Assembly (NCBI GenBank): GCA_019634305.1
Contig: JAHQVQ010000027.1
Span: 1 to 33,931, forward strand
Direction of reading: 5' to 3'
Length of the DNA stretch: 33,931 bases
From: Flammeovirgaceae bacterium
GTDB taxonomy: Bacteria; Bacteroidota; Bacteroidia; Cytophagales; Flammeovirgaceae
In this document: positions 11,508 through 19,965 of the stretch, in pieces
Position numbering within the stretch: the stretch's first letter is position 1
How the letters are laid out: every line of letters begins with the position of its first letter
Made by a program: the position numbers and the translations under genes
Notes under the pieces: model-generated
Seen by the model: only the letters and a program-made list of their open reading frames with translations
Told to the model about the DNA's origin: nothing
Databases searched by the model: none

Positions 11508-12017
11508 TCATTGATTAAGCTTCTCTATTACCATTTGTGTAATATCGTATTTCTCTGCAGAATATAGAAAGGCCTGATTTTGAAGTACAAAATCGAAGTT
11601 ATTCTCCTTAGCAACCAAATCAATAGTTTTTTGTACTTTTTCCAATAGAGGCATCATCAACTCCTGTTGTTTGTTGCTCATTGTAGTTTGTGAACTTTGA
11701 GCAAACTCCTTAATAGACTTGTCTAGCCCATTAATTTCTTTCTCTTTTTCGGCAAGTACTTCAGGAATCCAGTTAGTTCCATTTTGTTGATAATCCGTGA
11801 ACTTTTGCTGTAGCTCTTTTTGCTTAGCCTCCAACTGGCCCTGAAGTTGTTTTACATAAGATTCATAAATTTTCATCTGAGTCTGGTACTCAGGCATCGC
11901 CACTAATACACTATCAGAGCTGATATAGGCAAATTTTTGTGCTTCTTGAGCCTGAGTTCCGGCACATACAGCAATACAAATAACTGTAAAAATAAATGCA
12001 ATACTTTTTTTCATCAA
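11508..12017 (-). CDS. OmpH/Skp family periplasmic chaperone (copy 3)
   Basis: This 169-residue protein has a signal peptide (MMKKSIAFIFTVICIAVCAGTQA/Q) followed by the OmpH/Skp fold: FAYISSDSVLVAMPEY, a coiled-coil arm (about 50-115), and the return segment DFVLQNQAFLYSAEKYDIT. It should act in the periplasm as a chaperone for outer-membrane proteins. It is the nearest relative of copy 4, sharing the motifs noted there. The gap to the double-OmpH gene upstream is 106 bases and holds no clear terminator, so read-through from the bamA operon is plausible. A perfect AT-rich palindrome AATTGAAATTTCAATT lies 9 bases past the stop, but it has no G/C stem or T-run. Confidence 0.9.
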   Translation of the reverse strand: MMKKSIAFIFTVICIAVCAGTQAQEAQKFAYISSDSVLVAMPEYQTQMKIYESYVKQLQGQLEAKQKELQQKFTDYQQNGTNWIPEVLAEKEKEINGLDKSIKEFAQSSQTTMSNKQQELMMPLLEKVQKTIDLVAKENNFDFVLQNQAFLYSAEKYDITQMVIEKLNQ

Positions 12018-12123
12018 TTTGTAATTTTATTCACTCTCTTATTTACTGCTATAAGATTTTCTTAATAGAGATATTACAATAATAGAGTAAAGGTTATTTT
12101 AATCGTTTTTCTAAAAGTTAAAT

Positions 12124-13167
12124 TTATCTAATAATATCTGCAGGATCACCCAACCCAAGCTCTTCTAAAACATAATCTGTATAATTATGAATGGGATTGG
12201 CATAAATCATTGAAATATCATCAGTTTTGTCAAAAATAAAGTCCACTCTTTTATTTTCTGCAATTTTTTCAGTGGCTTCAAATATTTTTTCCTGAAGAGG
12301 TTTTATGAGGTCTTGTCTTTTGGTATAAATCAGTCCTTGTGCACCAAACTTTTCATTTTGGTAATTGGAAACAGCATCCTGCTGAGCGCCTATTTCCTCT
12401 AGTCTTTCGGCTTTTAGTTCATCCGTTAGAAATACCTGGTCTTTTTCATAAGCTTGTTTTAAACGAAATAGAGAGTCTTCCAAAAAATTAAGTTCAAGCT
12501 TCCAGTTTTTGGTAAAAATTTCCATTTCATTTAAAATATCTGAATATTGAGGCATTTTAGTCAATATTTCTTCTGTGATGATAAATCCGGATCTATTAGC
12601 AGGTTCAGGCTTCTTCTTTTTATCATCTTCTTCCTCTTCAAACTTCTGTTCAGCTTCCTTTTTTGGATTTAATTCCTCTATTACTAAAGGTGTAAAGTTG
12701 TGAATGGGGTTGGCGTAAATAATTACAATATTTCCTGCTTTATCAAAAACAAATTCCAGTCGATTTTTTTTGCAGGTTTTATTTATGGCTGAAATGATTT
12801 TTTTCTGAATGGGAACAATAATTTCCTGCCTTTTTAAATATACTTTTCCCTCGTATCCATAAATGTCTTCAATATTTTTTCGTACTTCTTCTTCTTTCTC
12901 TTCAATTTTTCCCAACTGCTCAATTCTTCTTTCCTTTGTCATCAAGACTTCATTGGCAGTATACTTTTTCCTCATTTCCACAATTTCAGCCTTACTTTGG
13001 TTGATTTTATCTTCAAAAGATTTAGCGAAAGTCTCTATATTGGATTTTGCCTCCTTGTATTCCGGATCCTGGCTTATGATCGTATTAGAATCAATATATC
13101 CAAAGCGTTGTGCTTTGATAGGGAGAGTGAGAAGTGAAAGTATTACAAAATTCAGGAAAAATTTCAT
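12124..13167 (-). CDS. Fused double-domain OmpH/Skp protein (copy 2)
   Basis: Two complete OmpH/Skp units lie head to tail in one chain. Using the tracked 369-residue ORF numbering, unit 1 spans about 42-190 (QRFGYIDSNTII ... IIYANPIHNFTPLVIEEL). A charged linker (EEEEDDKKKKPEP) follows, and unit 2 spans about 215-360 (SGFIITEEILTKMPQY ... MIYANPIHNYTDYVLEEL). Only unit 1 has a signal peptide. The ORF opens at 13233, next to the previous stop, but the signal peptide MKFFLNFVILSLLTLPIKA starts at residue 23, so I place the start at 13167. Skp normally works as a trimer of single domains, so a covalent pair implies an altered assembly. It follows the first ompH copy closely and is surely in the bamA operon. 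Confidence 0.88.
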   Translation of the reverse strand: MKFFLNFVILSLLTLPIKAQRFGYIDSNTIISQDPEYKEAKSNIETFAKSFEDKINQSKAEIVEMRKKYTANEVLMTKERRIEQLGKIEEKEEEVRKNIEDIYGYEGKVYLKRQEIIVPIQKKIISAINKTCKKNRLEFVFDKAGNIVIIYANPIHNFTPLVIEELNPKKEAEQKFEEEEDDKKKKPEPANRSGFIITEEILTKMPQYSDILNEMEIFTKNWKLELNFLEDSLFRLKQAYEKDQVFLTDELKAERLEEIGAQQDAVSNYQNEKFGAQGLIYTKRQDLIKPLQEKIFEATEKIAENKRVDFIFDKTDDISMIYANPIHNYTDYVLEELGLGDPADIIR

Positions 13168-13233
13168 GAATAGTTCAGTCTTTTTATCTGAAATAGTTTG
13201 TGCAAATATAGTGGAAGAAAAAAAAGGATTCAT

Positions 13234-13782
13234 TTAATTTTCTATCATTTCCACACCCAGTTGGGCTAAAACTTTCTTGGTGAGGTCTTTGGCTCCAATG
13301 GCATAAGGAAGAATCAGGTCTGAAGATTTATCAAAAACAAAATCAACCTTAGCTTTTTCCATTCTACAAGTTTTTTCCACTGCTTGAGCTACTTTCTCTT
13401 TTATGGGTAAAATTACCTGTTCTTCTTTGATGAATAACATGCCTTTGTAACCAAACCTTTTATTTTGAAATTCTCTTAACTCTAATTCTTTTTGTTTAAT
13501 AATACTTAGTTTTTCCTCTTGCATTTTTTCAGTCAACAAAATTTTTTCGGCTAAGAATTCCTGAGTAAGGTGATTGAGTTCTTGTTGTTTTTCATCAATT
13601 TCCTTTCTCCAGTTTTGAGTAAGGTTATCTATTTCAGCAAGAGCTTCTTTATATTCTGGGAGGTTTTCATAAATTACCTGGGATTCTATATATCCAATTC
13701 GCTGCCCAAAACTGAATTGAGCCATTAATAGGGTCAAACCAAGTGGAAAAAATAGTCTACAGATATAAGAAAACCTTTTCAT
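13234..13782 (-). CDS. OmpH/Skp family periplasmic chaperone (copy 1, next to bamA)
   Basis: This is the canonical ompH position, directly after bamA. The tracked ORF begins inside bamA at 13884, but the signal peptide MKRFSYICRLFFPLGLTLLMAQFSFG/Q starts at residue 35, so the start is set at 13782, 22 bases after the bamA stop, giving 182 residues. The mature protein shows RIGYIESQVIYENLPEY, a coiled-coil arm (LTQNWRKEIDEKQQELNHL onward), and VDFVFDKSSDLILPYA. It is more like the two units of the fused copy 2 (shared KRFGYKG/KFGAQG and DFVFDK segments) than copies 3 and 4. Expected role: periplasmic holdase feeding BamA. Confidence 0.9.
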   Translation of the reverse strand: MKRFSYICRLFFPLGLTLLMAQFSFGQRIGYIESQVIYENLPEYKEALAEIDNLTQNWRKEIDEKQQELNHLTQEFLAEKILLTEKMQEEKLSIIKQKELELREFQNKRFGYKGMLFIKEEQVILPIKEKVAQAVEKTCRMEKAKVDFVFDKSSDLILPYAIGAKDLTKKVLAQLGVEMIEN

Positions 13783-13804
13783 CAATGAAATCTTATTTTT
13801 GATT

Positions 13805-16312
13805 CTATCTGAATTGTTGTCCAATGGTAAAGTGGAATTGAGCTCCATTTTGACCTGGTCTTCCGGGTATCGGATCAAATCCATATCCCCAATCTACTCC
13901 AAGTAATCCAAATGCTGGCATAAATACTCTGGCACCAAACCCAGCTGATCTGTACATATCGAATGGATTAAAAGAAGTATAATCTCCCCAATTGTTACCA
14001 CCTTCTACAAAGGAAAGCAAGTAAATTGTTGCTGAAGGATTTAATGAAACCGGGTATCTCAATTCGAAAACATATTTGCTATAAACTACACCACCAGTTC
14101 CATTTGATTCTGTAGGTAAGATAGAATTATTTTCATATCCTCTTAAACCAATGATATCTGTTCCTAAAAGGAATCCGTTTTGGGCTAGACCATCACCACC
14201 TAAAATAAATCTTTCGAATGGACCTAATCCTTTATCGGAATTGTATGGTGCAAGTAAACCAAAGTTAAATCTGGCGTTTAATACAAATTTTCCCACTAAG
14301 GATAAGAACCACGAACTATCAAACATCCATTTGTGGTACTCTACCCACTTAAATCTATCCGAGTCAGAAGTTCCTTCATTAAAGGTATTTGCTGAAAATT
14401 TAGAGTAAGGAGGAGTTAAAGCTAATGACAATGAAATATTTGCCCCTCTTCTTGGAAATGTGGGACTATCTACACTATTTCTGGCTAATGTTGTATTAAA
14501 AGTTAGGTTGTAAGAGTCTCCAGTATTATATGATCCAAAACCCAATGAATTAAAGTTGTCTAATTCATAAAGCAAAAAACTCAATGAATTACTCATGGTA
14601 AACCAGTCATCGGGCCAGGTTAATCTTTTCCCTAAACTAACTGTTGCTCCATTTACCTTTAAACTTCCATATTGTTGGTTGGAATAATAATCAATCAGTC
14701 TCTGCACTGACCTATTGAAATTGATGGTAAATGAATTTGCCTTTCTTCCTCCTAACCATGGTTCGGTGAAAGAAAGGGTATAAGTTTGAAACTGTCGACC
14801 ATTCGCCTGTAATCTTAAATTCAGTCTTTGTCCATCTCCTTTGGGAAGAGGTCTCCAATATTTGAAATTTGTAATTCTTCTTGCAGAGAAATTGTTGAAT
14901 ACTAAGCCTAAAGTGCCCACAAACCCAAACTGGCCTCCCCATCCACCAGATAGTTCTACCTGGTCATTTGGTCTTTCAGTCACACCATATTCAATATCCA
15001 CAGTACCATCTGCATAATTTGGCTTAGGATTAATTTGGATAGTTTCTGGGTCAAAATAACCTAATGTGGCGAGTTCCCTTTGCGTTCTAATTAAATCAGA
15101 CCTGCTAAACTTTTGGCCTGGCAGCGTTCTTAATTCCCTAAAAATTACATGGTCATTGGTTTGAGTATTTCCATTAACAATCACCTTATTGATAGTAGCC
15201 TGTTCTCCTTCAAACATCCTCATTTCTATATCAATAGAATCGCCCTCCACCAAAACTTCTACAGGCTCAACACTGAAAAATAAGTAACCATCATCCATAT
15301 AAAGAGAGGTGACATCAGTACTATTCGGACTGAAGTTTAATCTTTCAGAAAGTTCCGACTGATTATAAACATCTCCTCTGTTTATTCCCAATACTCTGGA
15401 TAAATGTTCGTCATCGTAAAGGTAATTTCCTGTCCAGTTTATATCTCTATAGTAAAATTTTTCACCTTCATCGATGGTGATTTTTATTTTTACTGTATTG
15501 TCAGAAGATGGGAATACAGAATCTGAAACAATATTGGCATTTCTATAACCATTTTCATTATAGAATGCTATCAAGGCATTTTTATCATTTTCATATTCTT
15601 CTTCAATAAATTTGGTAGGTTTAAAAGCACTAAAGATACCCCCTCTTTCTTTAGTTTTCTTCATTTTCTTTTCCAGTTTTTTCTCCTCTAAAGCAGAAAT
15701 TCCTACAAACTCAATTTCACTAATTCTTACTTTGGATTTCTTATCGATATTGATCCTTAATACCACACTATTACTCAGAATAGTATCTTTCTCCTGCACA
15801 ATTTTAACTTCAGTATTACGATACCCTTTCTCAGCATAATGAGCTTTTATAGTATTAGAAGTGTTTTTTAATAATGCGTCTGTAACTACCCGACCTCTAA
15901 TCAACTTAATCTTGTCTTCAATGGTTTGATGTTGGCCTTTGGGAATTCCATCAAGGAAAATTCTCGAAAACCTTGGTCTTTCTTTTAATTCTATCTGAAG
16001 AAAAACTTTTGTTCCTGTTATTTCAGTTACAGAAATTTTCACATCTCCCAAAATTCCCTGTTTCCATAGCTTTTTAATAGCCGTTGAAATATCATCACCT
16101 GGAATTTTAATTTTTTGACCAACTTGAAACCCTGCGATGGATATGAGGGAATTTCTGTCAAGGAATTGTGCTCCAACTACATTAATTCCACCAATTTCAT
16201 ATTCTATTGGAGTACTATAATCTATGTTTATGTTATTCCCGAATTGTGCAAAAGATGCTATCGGGAGACAAAACAAAAGGAGGGTAAATAATTTTATGGC
16301 GTATATCTTCAT
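13805..16312 (-). CDS. bamA: Outer membrane protein assembly factor BamA
   Basis: BamA folds and inserts beta-barrel proteins in the outer membrane. This 835-residue protein has a signal peptide (ending IASFA/Q), POTRA repeats over about residues 35-430 (for example EYEIGGINVVGAQFLDRNSL and INKVIVNGNTQTNDHVIFRE), and an Omp85 barrel to the end. The L6-loop signature appears as IIGLRGYENN. The barrel ends FHFTIGQQFR; one Arg follows the usual terminal Phe. It starts 5 bases after the uppS stop and is followed by ompH, a classical Bacteroidota envelope operon. It is essential in known bacteria. Accessory BamB-E proteins are not encoded nearby. Confidence 0.96.
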   Translation of the reverse strand: MKIYAIKLFTLLLFCLPIASFAQFGNNINIDYSTPIEYEIGGINVVGAQFLDRNSLISIAGFQVGQKIKIPGDDISTAIKKLWKQGILGDVKISVTEITGTKVFLQIELKERPRFSRIFLDGIPKGQHQTIEDKIKLIRGRVVTDALLKNTSNTIKAHYAEKGYRNTEVKIVQEKDTILSNSVVLRINIDKKSKVRISEIEFVGISALEEKKLEKKMKKTKERGGIFSAFKPTKFIEEEYENDKNALIAFYNENGYRNANIVSDSVFPSSDNTVKIKITIDEGEKFYYRDINWTGNYLYDDEHLSRVLGINRGDVYNQSELSERLNFSPNSTDVTSLYMDDGYLFFSVEPVEVLVEGDSIDIEMRMFEGEQATINKVIVNGNTQTNDHVIFRELRTLPGQKFSRSDLIRTQRELATLGYFDPETIQINPKPNYADGTVDIEYGVTERPNDQVELSGGWGGQFGFVGTLGLVFNNFSARRITNFKYWRPLPKGDGQRLNLRLQANGRQFQTYTLSFTEPWLGGRKANSFTINFNRSVQRLIDYYSNQQYGSLKVNGATVSLGKRLTWPDDWFTMSNSLSFLLYELDNFNSLGFGSYNTGDSYNLTFNTTLARNSVDSPTFPRRGANISLSLALTPPYSKFSANTFNEGTSDSDRFKWVEYHKWMFDSSWFLSLVGKFVLNARFNFGLLAPYNSDKGLGPFERFILGGDGLAQNGFLLGTDIIGLRGYENNSILPTESNGTGGVVYSKYVFELRYPVSLNPSATIYLLSFVEGGNNWGDYTSFNPFDMYRSAGFGARVFMPAFGLLGVDWGYGFDPIPGRPGQNGAQFHFTIGQQFR

Positions 16313-16317
16313 CCCTA

Positions 16318-17058
16318 CTATGAAACTTTATTTAGTTGTTCACTTGTTTTTCCGAACCTTCGTTCTCTTTGCTGGAATGCCTGAATGGCATCATATAAAT
16401 TATCAATACCGAAATCTGGCCATAGCACATCTGTAAAATAGAGCTCTGAGTAGGCAATCTGCCATAATAAAAAATTACTGATTCTCATTTCCCCACTGGT
16501 CCTAATTAATAATTCAGGATCTGGAAATTTGTTTGTCATCAGGTATTTTTCAATATCTTTAGCCTCAATAGATTCAATGTCTAGATCCTGTTCTTTAGCT
16601 TCTTTCATTAAACTTTTAAATGCATTTAGCATTTCCCATCTGCCACTATAACTTAAAGCCAAAATTAAAGTCATTCCTGTATTGTCCTTGGTAGCATCCA
16701 TGGCAGACTTTAATTCTCTTTGGCAAGCCTTTGGTAAAGAATTAATATTTCCTATAGCATCCAGCTTAATATTATTCTTTATTAAGGTTTGGGTTTCTTT
16801 TTTTATGGTGGAAACCAGTAATTGCATTAGTGCGTTCACCTCGAGATCTGGCCTATTCCAATTTTCAGTTGAAAAAGCATATAGCGTAAGGTATTTTACG
16901 CCAATCTCGGTTGCTGCCTCGGTCACTGTTTTAACCGCCTTAACCCCGCTTTTATGACCAAATACTCTCAAAGAGCCTTTTTTCTTTGCCCATCTGCCAT
17001 TACCATCCATTATTATGGCAATATGTTTGGGAATATTAGTCAAATCAATCTTCGACAT
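16318..17058 (-). CDS. uppS: Undecaprenyl (polyprenyl) diphosphate synthase, cis-prenyltransferase
   Basis: UppS extends farnesyl diphosphate with eight isopentenyl units to make C55-PP, the lipid carrier for peptidoglycan and surface glycans. The 246-residue protein shows IAIIMDGNGRWAKKKG with the Mg-binding Asp (D18) and the diphosphate-binding GNGRW, LYAFSTENWNRP, and RTSGEMRISNFLLWQIAYSELYF. It is 5 bases upstream of bamA and is the first gene of this block. No consensus Bacteroidota promoter was seen in the 273-base leader, so the transcription start is not assigned. Confidence 0.96.
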   Translation of the reverse strand: MSKIDLTNIPKHIAIIMDGNGRWAKKKGSLRVFGHKSGVKAVKTVTEAATEIGVKYLTLYAFSTENWNRPDLEVNALMQLLVSTIKKETQTLIKNNIKLDAIGNINSLPKACQRELKSAMDATKDNTGMTLILALSYSGRWEMLNAFKSLMKEAKEQDLDIESIEAKDIEKYLMTNKFPDPELLIRTSGEMRISNFLLWQIAYSELYFTDVLWPDFGIDNLYDAIQAFQQRERRFGKTSEQLNKVS

Positions 17059-17261
17059 CTTGCAATCTGATTATGTTGATAGAGTAATAAATAATTTCAG
17101 ACTGCGAAATTACTCATATATCAAATCTTTAACAAATCTGATTTCAGTAATGACCTCTCTTCTGAAAATTAATGCAAATAATTTGAAGGAGGTTGCCTGA
17201 GGAAAAAAATATAAAGTAGAAGGGAGGGAATAGGGATTCTAAAACCTTGATTTTAAAAATT

Positions 17262-17289
17262 AAAAAGGCTTCATTAGTTCCTCAAAGCC
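17262..17289 (-). terminator. Weak candidate terminator after the TerB-like gene
   Basis: On the minus strand GGCTT ... AAGCC (5 bp, 13-base loop) is followed by TTTTTAATTTTT. It lies 43 bases beyond the TerB-like stop. The short stem makes this tentative. Confidence 0.35.
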
Positions 17290-17331
17290 AGATATAAGTC
17301 TTGAGAAATCAAAATGTAAAAGTAGGTTTCC

Positions 17332-18312
17332 TTAATTTTCAGGAATTTCGAATAAGGTTTTCCTCATGTTTTCTACCTTTTCTTCAGCATCAATTAAATA
17401 ATTCATTGTATTAGCTATATTTTCTTGAATTTTTAAAAGATTGGCAGTTTGTAATACTGCATTTTTTTCTGCCAATGGATAATCGTCATCGGCACGGGCC
17501 ATTTTAATTGAATTATATAATAAACTTTTGGCAAAACTGCTGGAGATGTTTCTTGGGAAATTATTGATTATTTCACTTATATCTAATTCTTGGTAATCAA
17601 CATTTATTACTTTTTCTACAATATGATCTGGAACTTTTGATAAGGTGGCGATTTCATTTTTATACCAGTTAATTTCTTTTTCTGAAATGAGGTTGTCAGC
17701 TCCAGCTATGAACATTAATGCATACCCATAATTTAATTGAATTTCATCTGAAGTTACCCCAATTCCATAAGTATTTCTTACAAAGTTTGAGGTTGGTTTC
17801 AAGCCTTCAATTGACATTTTTAAATTTTCCACCTTAAAATCATCAAGCTCAAAAATAGATCTTCTTGTAGCTTCAATAGATTTTTCGGTATTTACAAGTC
17901 CTTCAAGGGTTTTAGCCAAATAGATAGGAACACCTAAAAACTCTGCTGAACGTCTTACTGCAATCTTTTCATCCTCAGAGTAATCATTGTCAGCACTAGA
18001 CATTTTGATGGCATCATAAAGTAAAGCTCGTTTATAATTAATTTGAACATCAAATGATATGTTTTTGATAATATCCTCAAGATTAGCGCCTTGGTAATCA
18101 AAGCTTTTTATCTTTTCAATAAAGTCTTCTGGCACATTTAGCATTCCTGCAAAATCATCCAAAATCCAATTCATCTCAGCCTCAGCCACATCATCATCTG
18201 CTCCAGCAATGGTAAGAAGTGCATAAGCATAATTTAGCCAACTTTCAGTTGAAACCTCTACAAATCCATATATTGCTTTTGCTGCTGAAGTTGCCTTGAT
18301 TACTTTATTCAT
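17332..18312 (-). CDS. Tandem TerB-like protein (two copies of one helical domain)
   Basis: This 326-residue protein has no signal peptide and consists of two homologous halves. Half 1 (about 15-160) has LNYAYALLTIAGADDDVAEAEMNW and KMSSADNDYSEDEK. Half 2 (about 183-322) has LNYGYALMFIAGADNLISEKEINW and KMARADDDYPLAEK. The pattern of small helical bundles with acidic AD-x-D/N-x(3-4)-E loops resembles the TerB/DUF533 fold, which binds divalent metal in tellurite-resistance and related stress proteins. The family assignment is by pattern only. No other ter gene is in the window, so a tellurite role is not supported; a cytoplasmic metal-binding or scaffold role is possible. It stands alone between the uppS block and the sucAB-lpd terminator. 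Confidence 0.6.
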   Translation of the reverse strand: MNKVIKATSAAKAIYGFVEVSTESWLNYAYALLTIAGADDDVAEAEMNWILDDFAGMLNVPEDFIEKIKSFDYQGANLEDIIKNISFDVQINYKRALLYDAIKMSSADNDYSEDEKIAVRRSAEFLGVPIYLAKTLEGLVNTEKSIEATRRSIFELDDFKVENLKMSIEGLKPTSNFVRNTYGIGVTSDEIQLNYGYALMFIAGADNLISEKEINWYKNEIATLSKVPDHIVEKVINVDYQELDISEIINNFPRNISSSFAKSLLYNSIKMARADDDYPLAEKNAVLQTANLLKIQENIANTMNYLIDAEEKVENMRKTLFEIPEN

Positions 18313-18403
18313 GAATTTAAATGTTTATTTTACATCAGATCCAACGTTTCTACGCAAGTTTTGTGCTGTGATTATTAATAAATGTAAATATTTTTTTACT
18401 GGA

Positions 18404-18442
18404 TAAAAAAAAGAGGGTTTATGATTGACATAAAACCCTCTT
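18404..18442 (-). terminator. Rho-independent terminator after lpd
   Basis: On the minus strand AAGAGGGTTTTATG ... CATAAACCCTCTT forms a long stem (with a one-base offset in the T/A run) followed by at least seven T residues. It lies 22 bases beyond the lpd stop and closes the sucA-odhB-lpd operon. Confidence 0.9.
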
Positions 18443-18464
18443 AAATTTTTGAAAAAATAATGCT

Positions 18465-19865
18465 TTATATATGTATTGAGCGATTTTCAGTTGCTGCCAA
18501 ACAAGCTTCTTTTATAGCTTCTGTATAAGTAGGGTGAGCATGTGACATTCTGGAAATATCCTCTGCTGAGGCCCTATATTCCATTGCTACAACAGCTTCA
18601 GCAATCATATCAGCAGCTCTTGCTCCAATCATATGTACACCTAAAATTTCATCAGTTTCTGCATCGGCAAGCACTTTTATTAATCCTTCCGTATCCATAC
18701 TAGCTCTGGATCTTCCTAGTGCCTTCATTGGGAATGATCCAGATTTATATTTTCTTCCTTTTTCCTTAAGCTGTTCCTCAGTGAATCCTACTCCTGCAAC
18801 TTCTGGCCATGTATAAACTACCCCTGGTATTAGGTTATAATTAATATGTGGTTTTTGCCCTGCCAAATGTTCTGCAACAAAAGTCCCTTCTTCTTCTGCT
18901 TTATGAGCCAACATCGCCCCTTTCACTACATCCCCAATGGCGTAAATGCCATCAATATTAGTTTTAAGATGATCATCCACTTCCACTCTTCCTCTGTCAT
19001 CAGTTTTTAAACCAATATTTTCAAGGCCTAAACCATCAGTATAAGCTTTTCTACCTATTGAAACTAAACAATAATCAGGGTTGAATTCAAGCTTTTCCCC
19101 TTTCTTATTTTCAGCCTCAACCGAAACAATTTTGCCTTTAACTTTTGCACTGGTAACTTTAGTCTGGAAATGAAATTCAAAACCAAGTTTTTTAAGTGAT
19201 TTCTGAAGTTCTTTTCCCAGGGTTTTATCCATGGTTGGAATTAATCTGTCCAAAAACTCGATTACGGTAATTTTTGTGCCCAACCTGGCATATACAGATC
19301 CAAGTTCAAGACCTATTACACCTCCTCCAATCACCACCATGTGTTTTGGAACTTCCTTAAGGTTTAAGGTTTCTGTGGAAGAAATCACCCTTTTCTTATC
19401 AAATTCAATAAAAGGAAGTAAAATAGGTTTTGAACCTGTAGCAATAATGGTTTTGTCTGTTTTTATTTCCTCGGTAGCACCGTCTTCTTTTGTGATTTTA
19501 ATAGTGTTTTTGTCTACGAATGAACCAAGTCCTGTAAAAACATCAATTTTATTTTTCTTCATCAGAAAATCAATCCCCGAGCAGGTTTGATCTACCACCT
19601 CATTTTTTCTCTTAATCATTTGATCAAGATTTACTTTCAACCCTTTTATGTCAATTCCATGCTGGGTAAAAGTGTGGGCTGCATTATGGTAATGTTCTGA
19701 TGAATCTAATAAGGCTTTTGAAGGAATACAACCAACGTTCAGACAAGTGCCTCCCAAAGTGTTGTATTTTTCAATTATGGCGGTTTTAAATCCTAGTTGT
19801 GCACATCTAATGGCTGCAACATACCCTCCAGGGCCAGAACCTATCACCGCTACATCATACTTCAT
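18465..19865 (-). CDS. lpdA: Dihydrolipoyl dehydrogenase (E3)
   Basis: E3 reoxidises the dihydrolipoyl arm of 2-oxoacid dehydrogenase complexes and reduces NAD+. The 466-residue protein has an N-terminal FAD fold (AVIGSGPGGYVAA), the redox disulfide GGTCLNVGCIPSK (C41 and C46), an NAD fold (VVIGGGVIGLELGSVYARLG), IYAIGDVVKG for FAD, and the C-terminal interface motif HAHPTYTEAIKEA with the active-site His-Glu pair. It follows odhB by 100 bases on the same strand with no terminator between, and is followed by a strong one, so it is the dedicated E3 of the 2-oxoglutarate dehydrogenase encoded upstream. It may also serve other complexes. Confidence 0.97.
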   Translation of the reverse strand: MKYDVAVIGSGPGGYVAAIRCAQLGFKTAIIEKYNTLGGTCLNVGCIPSKALLDSSEHYHNAAHTFTQHGIDIKGLKVNLDQMIKRKNEVVDQTCSGIDFLMKKNKIDVFTGLGSFVDKNTIKITKEDGATEEIKTDKTIIATGSKPILLPFIEFDKKRVISSTETLNLKEVPKHMVVIGGGVIGLELGSVYARLGTKITVIEFLDRLIPTMDKTLGKELQKSLKKLGFEFHFQTKVTSAKVKGKIVSVEAENKKGEKLEFNPDYCLVSIGRKAYTDGLGLENIGLKTDDRGRVEVDDHLKTNIDGIYAIGDVVKGAMLAHKAEEEGTFVAEHLAGQKPHINYNLIPGVVYTWPEVAGVGFTEEQLKEKGRKYKSGSFPMKALGRSRASMDTEGLIKVLADAETDEILGVHMIGARAADMIAEAVVAMEYRASAEDISRMSHAHPTYTEAIKEACLAATENRSIHI

Positions 19866-19965
19866 TTTATTTGTATTTTTTTTATGAAAGTTGATTTAAC
19901 AAATTGTTTTATGCAAAATAATCCACCTGCCTTTTTTAAAACAGATGGAATTTTGATTACTGATT

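Noticed and set aside
12863-13237. 124-residue plus-strand ORF opposite the double ompH gene
   Set aside because: It lies wholly opposite a well-supported coding gene, and its Ser/Phe/Leu-rich composition is typical of antisense shadow frames.
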